Shown here one piece after another: positions 22,060-33,184 of a DNA stretch of 64,000 nucleotides. Numbering within the stretch: the stretch's first letter is position 1; each line of letters starts with the position of its first letter. Made by a program: the position numbers and the translations under genes. The stretch lies in contig NC_037094.1 of assembly GCF_002994745.2 (NCBI RefSeq), positions 19,019,001 to 19,083,000 on the forward strand. The letters run 5' to 3'. This DNA comes from Rosa chinensis. Lineage: Eukaryota; Streptophyta; Magnoliopsida; Rosales; Rosaceae. The notes beneath the pieces are model-generated. The model saw only the letters and a list, made by a program, of their open reading frames with translations, ran no database searches and was not told where the DNA came from.

Positions 22060-22384
22060 CTCAACTTGTTTCTTCATCTCCAAGACCCTTCCACTTGACA
22101 AGAAACTGCTGGCGCAGGTGCTCTGATACTTGGATCACTCTCTCTACAAGGATCTCCTCCACTTCTTTTGGCTTGGGTGGTCGGATGTCGACGTGCTCTC
22201 AAACAGGCTGGTTGCTTGCTTGATCTTCAAGGTCTGGCTGGTGCAGCTTGAGGTTGCTGACGTGGAAAATGGGGTGAACTTTCATCCAAGTTGGAATGTT
22301 GACTTTGTAGGAACACTTCCCCACTTTAGAGATGAAAAGGAGTGGTCTTTCATACTTCCTGAATAGTCGCTTGTCTCTGGAACG
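22060..22384 (-). pseudogene. Chromodomain end of the chromovirus Pol
   Basis: The minus strand reads FRKYERPLLFISKVGKCSYK and IPTWMKVHPIFHVSNLKLHQ, the integrase tail, followed after a stop by VEEILVERVIQVSEHLRQQF and LVKWKGLGDEE, a chromodomain. Chromodomains steer integration of these elements to particular chromatin. The 5' side is cut off from the rest of pol by the solo LTR at 22385-24067. Confidence 0.8.
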
Positions 22385-24067
22385 TGTTGAGTCACAAATT
22401 ACTTATGCAATTGTGCCCCATAATTATGAAAATTGATTTGTCTTCCATGCTATTTTACCCTTTTTAATTCATTTCCTTTTATTTGTAGGAAACCTTGCAT
22501 TGAGAATAAAATGACTATTTGAGGCTTGAAATGTGGAGATTTGAAGCTAGGGGAAGAAGATACGGAGATTGGAAGAAAATTGCAAATCGACTTTTCCGGC
22601 GACTTCTCCGGCAAACTTTTTCGGCGAGCCGCCACTCATGGAGGGTCTTTTCTCCAGCAAAGGAGGACCATGGTGGTGAGAATATCCCATCACTTGGAAT
22701 TCAAATATCTCCCTACACCTTGTCCTTTTATCACCTTGCCAATTTGGGACCATTTGGGGGACAATGGTGTAAGAGCATCTCTTGCACACTTGGGGACCAA
22801 AGATGACACACCTAGCTGATCAAAAAGAGGCCAAAGACCAATTATTCAGAATTCTTGACTCCATTCAATCATCTTCATCCTATCCAAGATCCATTTTTCT
22901 CTCTAGAGAAGACACTACCATTTCCACCACTAAAACCACCATCTCCACCTCTAAAACCTCCATTTCCACCACTACAACCTTCATTTCCTCCACCATTCAA
23001 CACCACAACTCATCTTAGAGATCCCAAATTTCACTATTCTTACCAATATCAAGAGCTTGGAGCAAGGAGAAGGAGGTGACTACCACCACATCATGTTCTT
23101 GGAGACCCATCTCCACCACCTCTTCCGGCATCATCAATAGTCACCCTTTACTCTCTATCTCTTGATGTATTTGATGTTTAATAGAATGTTGAAGCTTGTG
23201 TATCTAGCTATGTGTGAGTAGTGAACTAGTTGGGGCTAGGGTTGAAAGCCCTAGCCAAACTTGCTTGGATTGATGCTTTTGTTTATAAATTGATGAAAAT
23301 TCATGTTGTCATTCTCACATGCTAAGTCAATAGTTGAATGCATTACTTAGACCTTATCAATTTGAGTTATGTGTTTGCCATGACATGAAGTTTTTCCTAG
23401 AGATTGATTACTTCTAGGCAAAAAGGGAGCATGAAAGCACACCATGTGTGCATGTGAGGGTAGTGAGCTAAAATCACCTAGAGATAGGATTGGTTTTCTT
23501 GCTTGGTTACCTAAACTCTAAGCTTTATGCATTTAGGGGCAAATGATTGAGACCTATCCGGTAATTGACTTTGTCTCTAGGTAGTTAACTCTAGACTTAT
23601 CCGGTTAGAGTTAATAAAATGAAAGGGGTTTAAGCCTTAGTAGTCCTATCCGGATGCTAAGAGGGTAGTTGGACAATTAGCTTTGCATCATTCATATTCA
23701 ATTGCTTTAATGCTTGCAAGGGAGGCAAAAGGTGAAACCCGATGCCCTAACTCCCATCCATTTGATAACAACTTGTTTTGTTTAGGTTAGTTTATATTAC
23801 TTGCTTTCATTGTTTCAATTTGAATAGAAACCAATCTCAAAATCAAAATCAAATCTCTACACACCATCTTGCACATACTCACCATGAACTTTGGTTCACT
23901 TGTGAGCCTTTGTTTGTGATTGTATATTTGCATATTCTTCTAGTTTTTCCTTAGGTTTTCCCTAGCTAGGAAAGGATTTACCAATCCTCGTGGGTTCGAC
24001 ATCCTTACTTAATCCCCTATTCTATAACTTGTACCTCTTGCACTTGAGGGTGGCTTTAATGCTAACA
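22385..24067 (+). mobile_element. Solo LTR inserted in the chromovirus integrase region
   Basis: It runs from TGTTGAGTCAC to AATGCTAACA (1683 bp) and is bracketed by perfect GAACG duplications (22380-22384, 24068-24072). Removing it rejoins chromovirus sequence (FPEQLMFLR to DKRLFRKYERP). The stretch near its end (CGTGGGTTCGACATCC, then CACTTGAGGG) resembles LTR ends of Ty3/Gypsy families, which gives the plus orientation. No protein frame is convincing inside. The Pro-rich ORF near 22855-23079 is low-complexity CCACC repeats. Confidence 0.8.
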
Positions 24068-24099
24068 GAACGCAGGAACATGAGTTGTTCCGGAAATAG

Positions 24100-25249
24100 C
24101 TTGACAAGGACCATGTCTCCTGCTTTAAACTCCCTGGGCTTGCAGCCTTGATCTGTCCACTTCTTCATTCTCCCCGCCGCTTTCTCTTGGTAGGCTTGAG
24201 CAATCTCGGCATTGGTTTTCCACTCTTTTGTGAAGTTGAAAGCACGCGGATTCGCCCATTTGTGAAAGAAGCTTTGTAAACTTCTTGCACGGTATGAGGC
24301 AAGAGAGGTTGTTGACCAGTGACAATTTCAAAAGCACTCTTGTTGGTGGATGAGCTCTTCTTCAAGTTGAAACAAAATTGTGCAAAGTCCAACAATTACG
24401 CCTAATTCTGCTGATTGTCATGGACGAAATGGTGCAAATATTCCTCCAACATCCCGTTGAATCTTTCGATTTGTCCATCAGTCTGTGGGTGATAACTTGA
24501 AGATATGTTGAGCTCGGACCTAAGCAGCTTGAATAGCTCGGTCCAGAAGGTTCCCGTGAACCTGTTATCCCGATCGCTAACAATGTTTAGAGGCACACCC
24601 CAATACTTCACTACATGCTTGAAGAATAGGCTTGCTGTATCTTCGGCCGAGCAATACTTCGGGGTTGGCACGAAGGTGGCATACTTCGAAAACCCGTCAA
24701 CCACAACAAGGATGCCTGAAAAGTCTCCCACCTTAGGGAAGCTGGTAATAAAGTCAAGGGAGACACTTTCCCACGAGTAAGTCGGAATGGACAATGGTTC
24801 CAATAGCCCGGAGGCTTCTGACTCTCGATCTTATCTTGCTGGCAGATTACACAAGTCTTGGTGTACTTTGTGACATCATTCTTCATTTGAGGCCAATAGT
24901 AGCCCTGCTTTAGAAGTGCATGAGTTCTTTGCCAGCCAGGGTGGCCTGCCCACAAGGTGTCATGACACTCCCTCATGAGCATCCTTCGTAGTCCATCTAC
25001 TCGTGGAACAAACACTCTTCCTCCTTTTGCCATCAATATGTCATCCTCCATCCAAAATCGACGGCTCTTCCCTTTTTTCACCATTTTTATGAGGGATTGT
25101 GCCATTGGATCTTTCTCCAAACTCTCCTTGATATGTTGTTTTATGTCTGTGGCAATGACACTGCTCGACAAAGGGACTAACATCCTGAGGGTGGCAAGGT
25201 CGGCCTTGCGGCTTAGTGCATTAGCAACTTGGTTAGTACAACCAGCCAT
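24100..25249 (-). pseudogene. Integrase of the chromovirus, broken
   Basis: The minus strand reads HDTLWAGHPGWQRTHALLKQ and KTCVICQQDK (HHCC zinc motif), then, after a frameshift near 24810, WESVSLDFITSFPKV (first D), VSDRDNRFTG (second D) and DGQIERFNGMLEEYL (E). Stops follow near 24400 and further shifts lead to GDLVLVKLFPEQ-type sequence up to the solo LTR. Catalytic residues are still readable, but no continuous frame spans them. Confidence 0.85.
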
Positions 25250-26766
25250 GTGTTCAAACTGAAAGTCGAACTCTGCGAGAAACTCTTGCCATTAAGCTTG
25301 CTTCGGGGTTAACTTTGGATGAGTCAAGAAGTGGCTGACAGCAGAATTGTCTATCTTCATAACAAACTTCGACCCCAACAAATAGTGTCTCCAAGTTCTC
25401 AAACAATGAATTACGGCTAGCAACTCCTTCTCTTGAGCCGTGTATTTCCTTTCAGCTTCCGAGAGTTTATGGCTTTCATAAGCAACAAGATGTCCCCGTT
25501 GTAGTAGGACTCCCCCTAACTCAAAGTCTGAAGCATCTGTCTGAACTTCAAATGGTAGATTCAGGTCAGGTTGGGCAAGGACCGGATATTCCATCACAGC
25601 TTTCTTCAAATCTTGAAAGGCCTTCTCACAATCATTACTCCAATCCCATGTCACTCCCTTCATCAAGAGCTAAGTTAAGGGAGTTGTCTTCTTTGAGTAA
25701 TTTTTAATGAAACGTCAGTAGTAATTAGCTAGCCCAAGAAAAGAGCGCAACTCTCTCACATTCTTGGGGTTTTGCCACTCCTTTATGGTTTCTACTTTCT
25801 CCATGTCCATCTTGATTCGACCCCTTTCAATAACGTGACCTAGAAACTTGATGGTCACTTGCGCGAATGAGCACTTCTCGCGCTTGACATACAGTTGATT
25901 GTCTCGTAACTGTTAGAATACTAGCTTCAAATGTTCTATATGTTCTTCCAAAGTAGAGATGTAGACCACAATGTCATCTAAATATACCACCATAAACTTG
26001 TCCAAGTAATCACAGAAGACTTGGTTCATCAAAGTGCAGAAGGTCGCTGGCGCATTGGTAAACCCCAACGGCATTGCCAAGAATTTGAAGGCACTGTAAC
26101 GGGTGACGTACGCGGTTTTGGGCTCTTCACCTTCCGCAATGCAAACTTGATAGTACCCCGAGCGGAGGTCAAGCTTGGTGAAGTACTTGGCACCACTGAG
26201 TTTATCAAACAAATCCGCTATCAAGGGAATTGGGTACTTGTTTCGTACTGTGACTTTGTTAAGGGCCTGATAGTCCACACATAATCTCTAGCTTCTATCA
26301 TGTTTCTTTTGGAATAGCACTGGCTCACCTAAGGGGGCTTTGGATGTCCTAATGAACCCTGCCTTAAGTAGGTCTTCGAGTTGATTCCTAAGTTCTGCCA
26401 GTTCCAGATGAGCCATTCTATAAGGTGCTCTTGCAAGTGGCTTGGCTCTCGGAAGCAGTTCGATCTCGTGGTCCACACTCCTCCTTGGGGGTAGCTCATT
26501 AGGAAGTTCAGGTGGCATCATATCTGCATAACTCTCCAGTACCCCCTTGATTTCCCTCGGAACCACTTCCTTTTTGCTCTCATCCTTCATTAGAGGAACT
26601 GCTACATATGTGGCCTCATGGTGCTTCACGTCTTTCTTAAATTGAAGGGCAAATAAGAGACGGAGTTCACTCGATTCTTGTTGAAACCACACACGGCCTT
26701 TCTCCCATAATGAGCAAGTGTTGGGCATTAGGAATGGGGGTAGCTTTGTTTGCCAACATGAACTCC
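25250..26766 (-). pseudogene. Reverse transcriptase and RNase H of the chromovirus, broken
   Basis: Minus-strand segments read LPPRRSVDHEIELLPRAKPL (RT entry), [49 protein letters not shown] and [14 protein letters not shown], with the YLDD box intact. After stops at about 25910 and 25670, RNase H follows (EVQTDASDFELGGVLLQRGH, TAQEKELLAVIHCL). At least five in-frame stops occur between 25290 and 26766, so no enzyme can be made. Confidence 0.88.
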
Positions 26767-26771
26767 ATCCT

Positions 26772-27794
26772 CTATATGACATCGAAGTCATCCATCTGGA
26801 CAACTACAAGGTCTACCTTTTTCCTCCCAATGGCCCAACTTGAGCGGTCCCCCTCGAGATAGTCCCGTTGTGGGCGAGGCCTTGGAGTTCTGCTAGCATT
26901 CGTATTAGAAAAGGATTGAGTCTTCCTAGTGGAATTCTCTTCGAATGTGTAATCTGTCAACATTTCAGTAGCAGCTTGAGCGGAGGCCAAATCTTGGATC
27001 CTCTGCTGTTGGAGCTCTGTTCTTGCCCATGGCTTTAAGCCCTCGAGGAAATAGAATAGTCGATCCTTCTCTGACATGTCCGGGATGTCGAGCATGAGCA
27101 CAGGGAACTTGCTCACAAAGTCTCTGATGTTGTTGGTGTGCTTGAGCTCTCTCAGTTGCCGTCTGGCAATGTATTCAACATTCTCGGGGAAGAATTGAGC
27201 TTTGAGCTCCTTCTTTAGATCTTCCCATGTATCAATAGTGCAGACTCCTCTTTGGATGCCATTGTATTTGGTTCTCCACCACAATTTGGCATCTCCTGAC
27301 AAATACATTGTTGTCATGTTCACCTTCGCCTCTTCCAAGTCTGGCTTCACTGCTAGGAAGTACTGCTCCATATCAAATAGGAAATTCTCAATCTCCTTGG
27401 CGTCTCGCGCCCCTCCAAAAGCTTGAGGTTTCGATATCTTTACCTTCCTGCAGTCCATCACAGGTTGGTTTCCCATCGCACGGATGGTCAAGTTGAGCTT
27501 GGTAGTCATCTCCGCCAGCTCGTTTTTGAAAGCATCAATTGTGGCTCGGACATCTTCTTCCATATTGTCCACTGTCACATGGAGTGAATCAAGGGCATCA
27601 CTCATCGCCCCCATTTGCTTATTCGGAACGGGAGCTTCTTCTTCATTTCTCTCCCTTCCACCTCCTCGAGAGTATGATTTCTCAAGGGCCACAACTTGGT
27701 CCTTCAAGCTTTCCATCTCAGTCATCCCCGTCGCCAAACCGTCTAGGTCGATGCGGTCTAGCATGACAGTAATGTCAATCAATTTGTCGAGCAC
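26772..27794 (-). pseudogene. Gag joined to a protease remnant (internal deletion)
   Basis: The minus-strand frame carries a coiled-coil start (EMESLKDQVVALEKSYSRG) and the Gag capsid domain (DAKEIENFLFDMEQYF, YLSGDAKLWWRTKYN, IRDFVSKFPVLMLDI). It then passes directly from PRPQRDYLEGDRSSW to KKVDLVVVQMDDFDVI. The latter matches the part of protease after its active site, so the CCHC knuckle and the catalytic Asp region are missing. The frame has no ATG at its head; it opens at GTG just after an in-frame stop. It ends at a stop where family members read LGMEF. Confidence 0.8.
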
Positions 27795-27888
27795 CCCCGC
27801 AAGCTCTCCAAGTTATTGGTCATACCATTCGAATCGTTGTTAGCTTGTCATTTTGCCCGTCATCGTAGCGAGTGTCTTGAGCCGAGTT

Positions 27889-27901
27889 GGCTCTGATACC
27901 A
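27889..27901 (-). other. tRNA-iMet primer-binding site
   Basis: The minus strand reads TGGTATCAGAGCC two bases after the 5' LTR end. This is the complement of the 3' end of initiator tRNA-Met used by chromoviruses and many Copia elements. Confidence 0.9.
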
Positions 27902-27903
27902 AC

Positions 27904-28418
27904 TATCACGAACCAAACTCTGCAATGCGCAAAGAGGACAGTGCGGCACTTGCTAGCAAACAAGTAAGCCAAGTGAGTACCTTGCAAGGAATAATGAAAG
28001 CCACACGATATTAAAATAGAGCTAGCAGCAAGTAAGAACACAAATATATAAACGTTGGGCAACCACGAAGAACAATGAATAATCAAAAGAAAAGATCAAG
28101 GAGCAATCTCACAGGACATAGATGATTGAATAATTCCTCTTTTATTGAAGGTAAGACGGTAAGGGAGGCAAAGTTACATGTGCTTACCTATACTAGTTCC
28201 GTAGTCCAAACTATGCCCACTATGAACTCCTCCCCAAAGAGCATATCGGACTTAAATGACCAAGGCCGTGAGAAACGTGCACTTGACCGAGGAGACTAAA
28301 TGCTAAATAAAATAAATTACATAAGCAAAACACCCCAAGCACATAAGCAACCAACCAAAGGTTTAACTAATGACCCTGAACAAGGTTGCTTATGGCCTCA
28401 CAAGTGCGGCCCCTAACA
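27904..28418 (-). repeat. 5' LTR of the chromovirus
   Basis: On the minus strand it starts TGTTAGGGGCCGC and ends GTTCGTGATA, where the usual final CA has become TA. 515 bp, about 92% like its partner by eye. Confidence 0.9.
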
Positions 28419-28423
28419 CAGAG

Positions 28424-30222
28424 CATGTGTTGCAGCAGATATATGTTATTTGCAGCAGGCCTGCATAACGGTTCCATCCAGTTCAAAATCATACATGAAT
28501 AGTCGCACAAGTATCTAGCAGCCATGCATGTTGGTTAATTTCCTTGTTACCTTCCTTGATCTCTTTAAGAAATTCCATTTGGTACTTTCTGATGAGTAAA
28601 CCAAATGGAATTCCGACATCATCCACAAATCACAATGACGATTAGATCTTTCTGAGTTTTAGCTAGAGGCATGTTATGCAACTCGTAATTTACAAGAGTT
28701 TTAAGGAGGGTTCAACTGATTTCTATATTCCAAGTAGTAGCTAATGCATTGTAGAATGAGATTGAATCCGTACCTATTTTGTGAATGAATCTTGCTAATT
28801 GCTACATTGCATGTTTTTAAGTTTTCCTTCTTTTTCTCCTGCTTTGATCTCAATTTGTTGAAGCCTCATGACTTATGACCGAGTAAGATTCCTTGCTGAT
28901 ACTGATCTGTCTATAGAACAGTTTATGCATACTCTATTCTTTGGGAGTTTCAAATAGGAGGCTCTGTAATACTCAAAGTCCCAACCTGACATTAACACAA
29001 CCCGCTTACACTAATCAGTACCAATTCTAGGAGATACACCGTTTTTCCCTGTATTAAATTTTTTTTTTTTTTGGGTCAATTCTGTTTTAAGTTTGGCAAT
29101 CCCAGTTCCTACCACTGTATAGTTTGCACATGCCTCGCTGAAATTAAGCTTCATGCCTCTTCCTCCCGGACAAAATAGCAACAGTAGCATATTAGGTCCA
29201 CCCTAACCTCCCCTACAACAGTGCAGCCATTGTTGCAGACCATTCGTACGCAACAAAAGACAACAGTGCAGCCTCGACAACTTGACAATCTTGGCACCAA
29301 ACCTCACCACACAGTCCCCATTTTAGTTCCTCACTGGTGGCCCTCCTCAGCACTCTTTCTACCGTCATCAATATTTGATTTTAACTGGTATTAACTGAAC
29401 AATGACAATGGAGAGAGTCGAAAATGTGAGGTAAGTGGAGGCTTATCATTCACATCCTCAACTCGGAAAATTACTGTCCCCATATTCACCCATCTACATT
29501 TCGTGAAAATAGCATCATCATTCAAACGATAAAACAATACCGTAATGAAAACTCTTGAATTTCAGCCGTGATCCGCAAGTCCGTTGACATGTGCTAAGGA
29601 CCTAACAAGTTCAAAAAAAAAAAAAAAGGTTAGAGTGGTTTGATCCGGAGTCACGTGTCACTGAACGACTAAAAGCAACCCAAGTTCAACCTTTTCCACA
29701 ACCAAAACTTCAAGCCCCGATACAATTTTTCTGTTTTTCCAAATAGGAAAAGAACAAGAACGGAAGCAAACATCTCTCTCAAGTCTCAAAAAATAATGAC
29801 ATTGTTCACCGTGAATGTTTGACTGTACTATAGGACACTACATGAAATCCAAATTCAAGTTGCAGGGGCTTGCCTGAGGTTGATCCCAAAGAGCGAGTTG
29901 TATACATAATGAGTTAGATCACATATCTTTGCTTACAAATCTTAAGGCCACAGTACCACCATTTCACACATGAGTGGTTACTTTCAGCCCAAGAACATAG
30001 GGCACCGTGCTTGTGATATTGAAAAAAGTTTTTGTTACTTGACAACAAAATTGATACTCTTTATAATATTATTCAAATCCATAAGCTCCAAAATCCATTC
30101 ACAAGAGAAGCATCCAGTTCTAGTCCACATGGGTCTGTTCATCATCTATTGGTTTAACTATTTTGAGGACTTGTATTACATCTGCACTTGATCAAGACAG
30201 TTCGTTTCTGGTTCTTATATAG
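28424..30222. other. Intergenic region without visible genes
   Basis: AT-rich, with homopolymer runs (T near 29058, A near 29616). I found no convincing exon, RNA gene or terminal repeat here on either strand. Confidence 0.45.
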
Positions 30223-30225
30223 TTA

Positions 30226-30486
30226 GAGCAAGTTCACCCGTTGGGTCACCAGTTCACATACTATTCACTGCTTTTTAGTGTATATTTTCATTCTCTAGGT
30301 CACGAAATACACTGTGTCGGTGACCTAGGGTACGAAATACACTGTGCAAGTCACCATGGTGACCCAGAACACTGTACAGGGTGACCCATGGCACGAAATA
30401 CACTGTGCTCGTGACCCAGAGGGTGAAATTAACACTAAAAGTAGTGAATAGTGGGTGACCTGGTGACCCAACGGGTGAACTTGCTC
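30226..30486. mobile_element. PIF/Harbinger-type MITE
   Basis: Inverted ends of about 44 bp start GAGCAAGTTCACCCGTTGGG on both strands and are flanked by TTA (30223-30225 and 30487-30489), the 3 bp duplication typical of PIF/Harbinger. It is 261 bp and non-coding. The terminal GAGCAAGTTCACC equals the left end of the large Harbinger element at 57460, a likely source of transposase for this family. The interior holds four copies of a 30 bp unit. Confidence 0.85.
30301..30420. repeat. 30 bp tandem units inside the MITE
   Basis: (C/T)ACGAAATACACTGTG occurs at 30301, 30331 and 30392, with a degenerate copy (AGAACACTGTACAG) near 30366. Each is followed by a GTGACC-like block. Confidence 0.75.
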
Positions 30487-30489
30487 TTA

Positions 30490-30986
30490 GATTCACCACC
30501 ATTCTCTTCCCCCAGGGTACCAACAAGAGAAAAAATGATTAAGATTAGGGGTACACAAAACAAAGAATAAAACAAAATCAACAAAAAACAAAATTATTTG
30601 AATCGATCCCAACATCTCCAGATTGATCACAAACATATCATCACCAAGATTTACACCAACAACAATGGGGACTTCTAAAATATATATGATAGGTGTCAGG
30701 GCTATTGTATCATTACATGTGGCATTTCTCTAATGTGTGTGGAATTTGCTGTTATATGAGCACATTTATGTTCATATTCTGATAAAGAAATCGCATATGC
30801 AACAATTTCATCGTAATTATTGAGAAAACAAAATATCAGAACAAAGAAAGAAAATGTCACTTCTTTTGATCTCCAAATAACCATTACACTAAATGACACG
30901 TACATAGTAACATCAGATTACCACATAACTAGATCAAAATGGCAACAAATTAAGTATGACAGAGCTGATAAAAAAAGGTCCCAAAT
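30490..30986. other. Region 3' of the IRKI-like gene
   Basis: AT-rich and without a gene on either strand. It probably includes the 3' UTR of the minus-strand gene ending at 30987. Confidence 0.4.
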
Positions 30987-32536
30987 TTAAGGTGACGAAT
31001 GGGTCAAACCCTTACTATTGCTATTGTACCTGCAAAGCACCTTGCACTTGACCACACTCCCATAAACATAAAACCCCGGCGCCACCATGATCCGAACCAC
31101 AGAAGGTACCAACTTCCTCGCCTTGTCTCCGCCCATATCCTCCATATAAACCGGGTCAAACCCGACCCCACTCTCGACCCGGAAAACCGGCAAGCTCGGG
31201 TGGACCGACGTGGCCAAAAGATGCACCAGCCACACACTCTTGGAGGCCCCAAAGAAGGCCTGCAAAAGCGGTTCGGGCCAGGCCCGGTTCCAGCCCAACA
31301 TCGCCACAATCTCACTCATTTTCCTATCGCAAAACCTGCTGAACTCTTCGCTGAAATGCTTGGTCCCCTTGATCAACACCTCGTCCCACGTCAGCCCCCG
31401 GAGCAGCTCAAACGAAGCGTAGCTCGCCTCGCACCGCTCGACCGGGTTCAGGATGTGGTTGGCCGAGTTTTTGCAGAACCCGGGGGATTCGAACTCGTCA
31501 AAGAACGTCTTGTTCAGCAGAGCTTCCAAGTAGAAAAGCAAGCTTCTTGGGTTCTTGGACAACGAGACCTTGATGTCGTACGGTTGAAGAAGAGCTGTGA
31601 TCTTGTCGTATACTTTGCTTCCGGCCATGTGCCTGAGCTGCATCGTCAGCGACCGGCTAAGTAGCCGGACCGAGGTCCGGGCTTCGGAGACGGCGACCAA
31701 GAAATGCTCCACGACGGCTTTGTTGTTGTCGTTGAGCCCGGTGAAGCCGTGTCGTTTATTTGGAGGCTTTGATCCCAACTGGTACGGCGAATTGCCGCTG
31801 CTGCATTCTTCAAGCCCGGACTTCAGTCCATGGCAGTAGACTTCGAGCTTGTTCAGCTTCTTCTCCAGCTCCGCCATCGAGTATTTCAGCCTCGACGCTT
31901 CTAGAAGCGCCTCGTCTTTTTTCCTCGTCGTCTGAATCAGCTTCTGCGAGAGCTCCGCCACCGCGACCTTCCACTTCTCCTCCCTCGCCGCCGCGTAAGG
32001 GTCCATCGGTAATTTCGGGCTCTTCCGGGTGAACGACGAGAGAATCGACTTCAGAATGCCGTTTGGGCTGGCCATGAACACGGACGACGACGAGCCGTTC
32101 TTGCGATTGAAGCCGTTGTTGTTGTCCAAGGGCACCACCGAGATCTTTTCTCGAGCGTTTGGACGACACTTGTTGCAGTTCACCGACATGTCGTCGTCTT
32201 CTTCGTCCTCCCGAGTAGCCGACGACGAACCGGCGGATATCTCCGATCGCTTCTTACCGTGACGCTTGCCGTGCTTGTGAGAATAGTGGAGAGGTGTAGA
32301 GTTGTGGTGCTTGGGAGTAGCTTTGTTAGGGGTGGTAGTACTAGTACTCTCATTTCCATCTTCTTCTTGAATCTGCAACCAAAATGAAATAAGCAATAAT
32401 CAGTTTCCGACTAAACAAGCTGTCATGGAATTCACAATTCTCGAACAAAAACAAGATGTATACTTACGGGAGTGAAGTGGGTTGTTGTTGGGGGAGGTGG
32501 GGATTTGGAGGAAGGGGAAGAAGACGAGGGAGCCAT
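30987..32536 (-). CDS. IRK-interacting protein-like (GIL1/IRKI family)
   Basis: Two exons on the minus strand. Exon 1 is 32468-32536, ATG then MAPSSSSPSSKSPPPP, 23 codons. Exon 2 is 30987-32372. The 95 bp intron has GTAAGT and TTGCAG ends and keeps phase 0. The protein is about 484 aa. A low-complexity N-terminus with a H/K-rich patch (HYSHKHGKRHGKKRSE) precedes MDPYAAAREEKWKVAVAELS. A coiled coil follows (EASRLKYSMAELEKKLNKLE), then a conserved C-terminal half (VSEARTSVRLLSRSLTMQLR, EALLNKTFFDEFESPGF, SEIVAMLGWNRAWPEPLLQA, VRIMVAPGFYVYGSVVKCKV). This layout fits the plant family of Arabidopsis At1g12330/IRKI, which includes interactors of the receptor kinase IRK and GIL1. The frame is intact. 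Molecular activity of the family is not well defined. Confidence 0.9.
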
Positions 32537-32584
32537 TTTTGTTTTGGGTTTTGTTTCAGTCTTTTCTGTGAGAGTGGCACATAA

Positions 32585-32594
32585 TATCTATATA
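32585..32594 (-). promoter_or_regulatory. TATA box of the IRKI-like gene
   Basis: The minus strand reads TATATAGATA about 50 bases before the ATG at 32536. Place and motif suit a plant core promoter with a short 5' UTR. Confidence 0.55.
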
Positions 32595-32599
32595 CGTGA

Positions 32600-33184
32600 C
32601 TGGGTGACTGGCCGGGTCTGTGGTTTTGTTTATCCTGAATTTGAGCTGATGCTTTGGGAACGCTGGGTTTGGATCCATACTCTCTTTTTGTATTCTTTCA
32701 CTTTCTTAGGTTGGACTTTTCGTCGTGTAGTAATCATACAGTGTTATGTAATCGATCACCATTTATGGAGGCAACTGGGCTACACGCGCGCGCCGTGAAC
32801 AAGACGAGGTTGGGAAGCTAGTTGCATGCATAGCAGGATAAGATAAATTAGGTGCACTGATGAGCTACAGCTAGTATTAGTTTCCCAGTGCCTTAAAACT
32901 GTGTTCGTTTTAACATGTAAGGATTGAAGATTAAGAAATGGATTAATTACTTGGTCAATCACTTTGGGTTTGTCTTTTCTGTGGGTATTTTGTTTGTAGT
33001 TTATTTGAACAATGCTAAGTGAATCACCGAGATTTCACTGTGGCATAGAATCCCCGTCACTTTAAACCGAATTACGCTACACCAGAAGTAAGTTGATAAT
33101 CTCTATTTGGAGGAATAAACTCTTTTTTACTTTTATTTATTGTAACTAATACGAGCATATCAATGGTTTTAATCTGACCTTAAT
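32600..33184. other. Upstream region of the IRKI-like gene
   Basis: No gene seen. It precedes the left border of the duplicated segment near 33185. Confidence 0.4.

Larger units (their letters stand above)
21447..28418 (-). mobile_element. Degraded Ty3/Gypsy chromovirus, minus orientation
   Basis: LTRs of 515 bp at 21447-21961 and 27904-28418 are flanked by CATAG (21442-21446) and CAGAG (28419-28423), a 4/5 target duplication. On the minus strand the order is 5' LTR, tRNA-iMet PBS, gag, protease remnant, RT, RNase H, integrase, chromodomain, purine tract and 3' LTR. The LTRs show about 40 differences by eye, so it is much older than the Tat-like element. Many stops and shifts interrupt pol, and a solo LTR has entered between integrase and chromodomain. 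Confidence 0.92.

Noticed and set aside
22855..23079. Pro/Thr-rich ORFs
   Set aside because: Low-complexity CCACC repeats within a solo LTR; no start context and no family features.
30999..32262. Plus-strand ORFs up to 221 codons
   Set aside because: Antisense of the GC-rich exon 2 of the IRKI-like gene.
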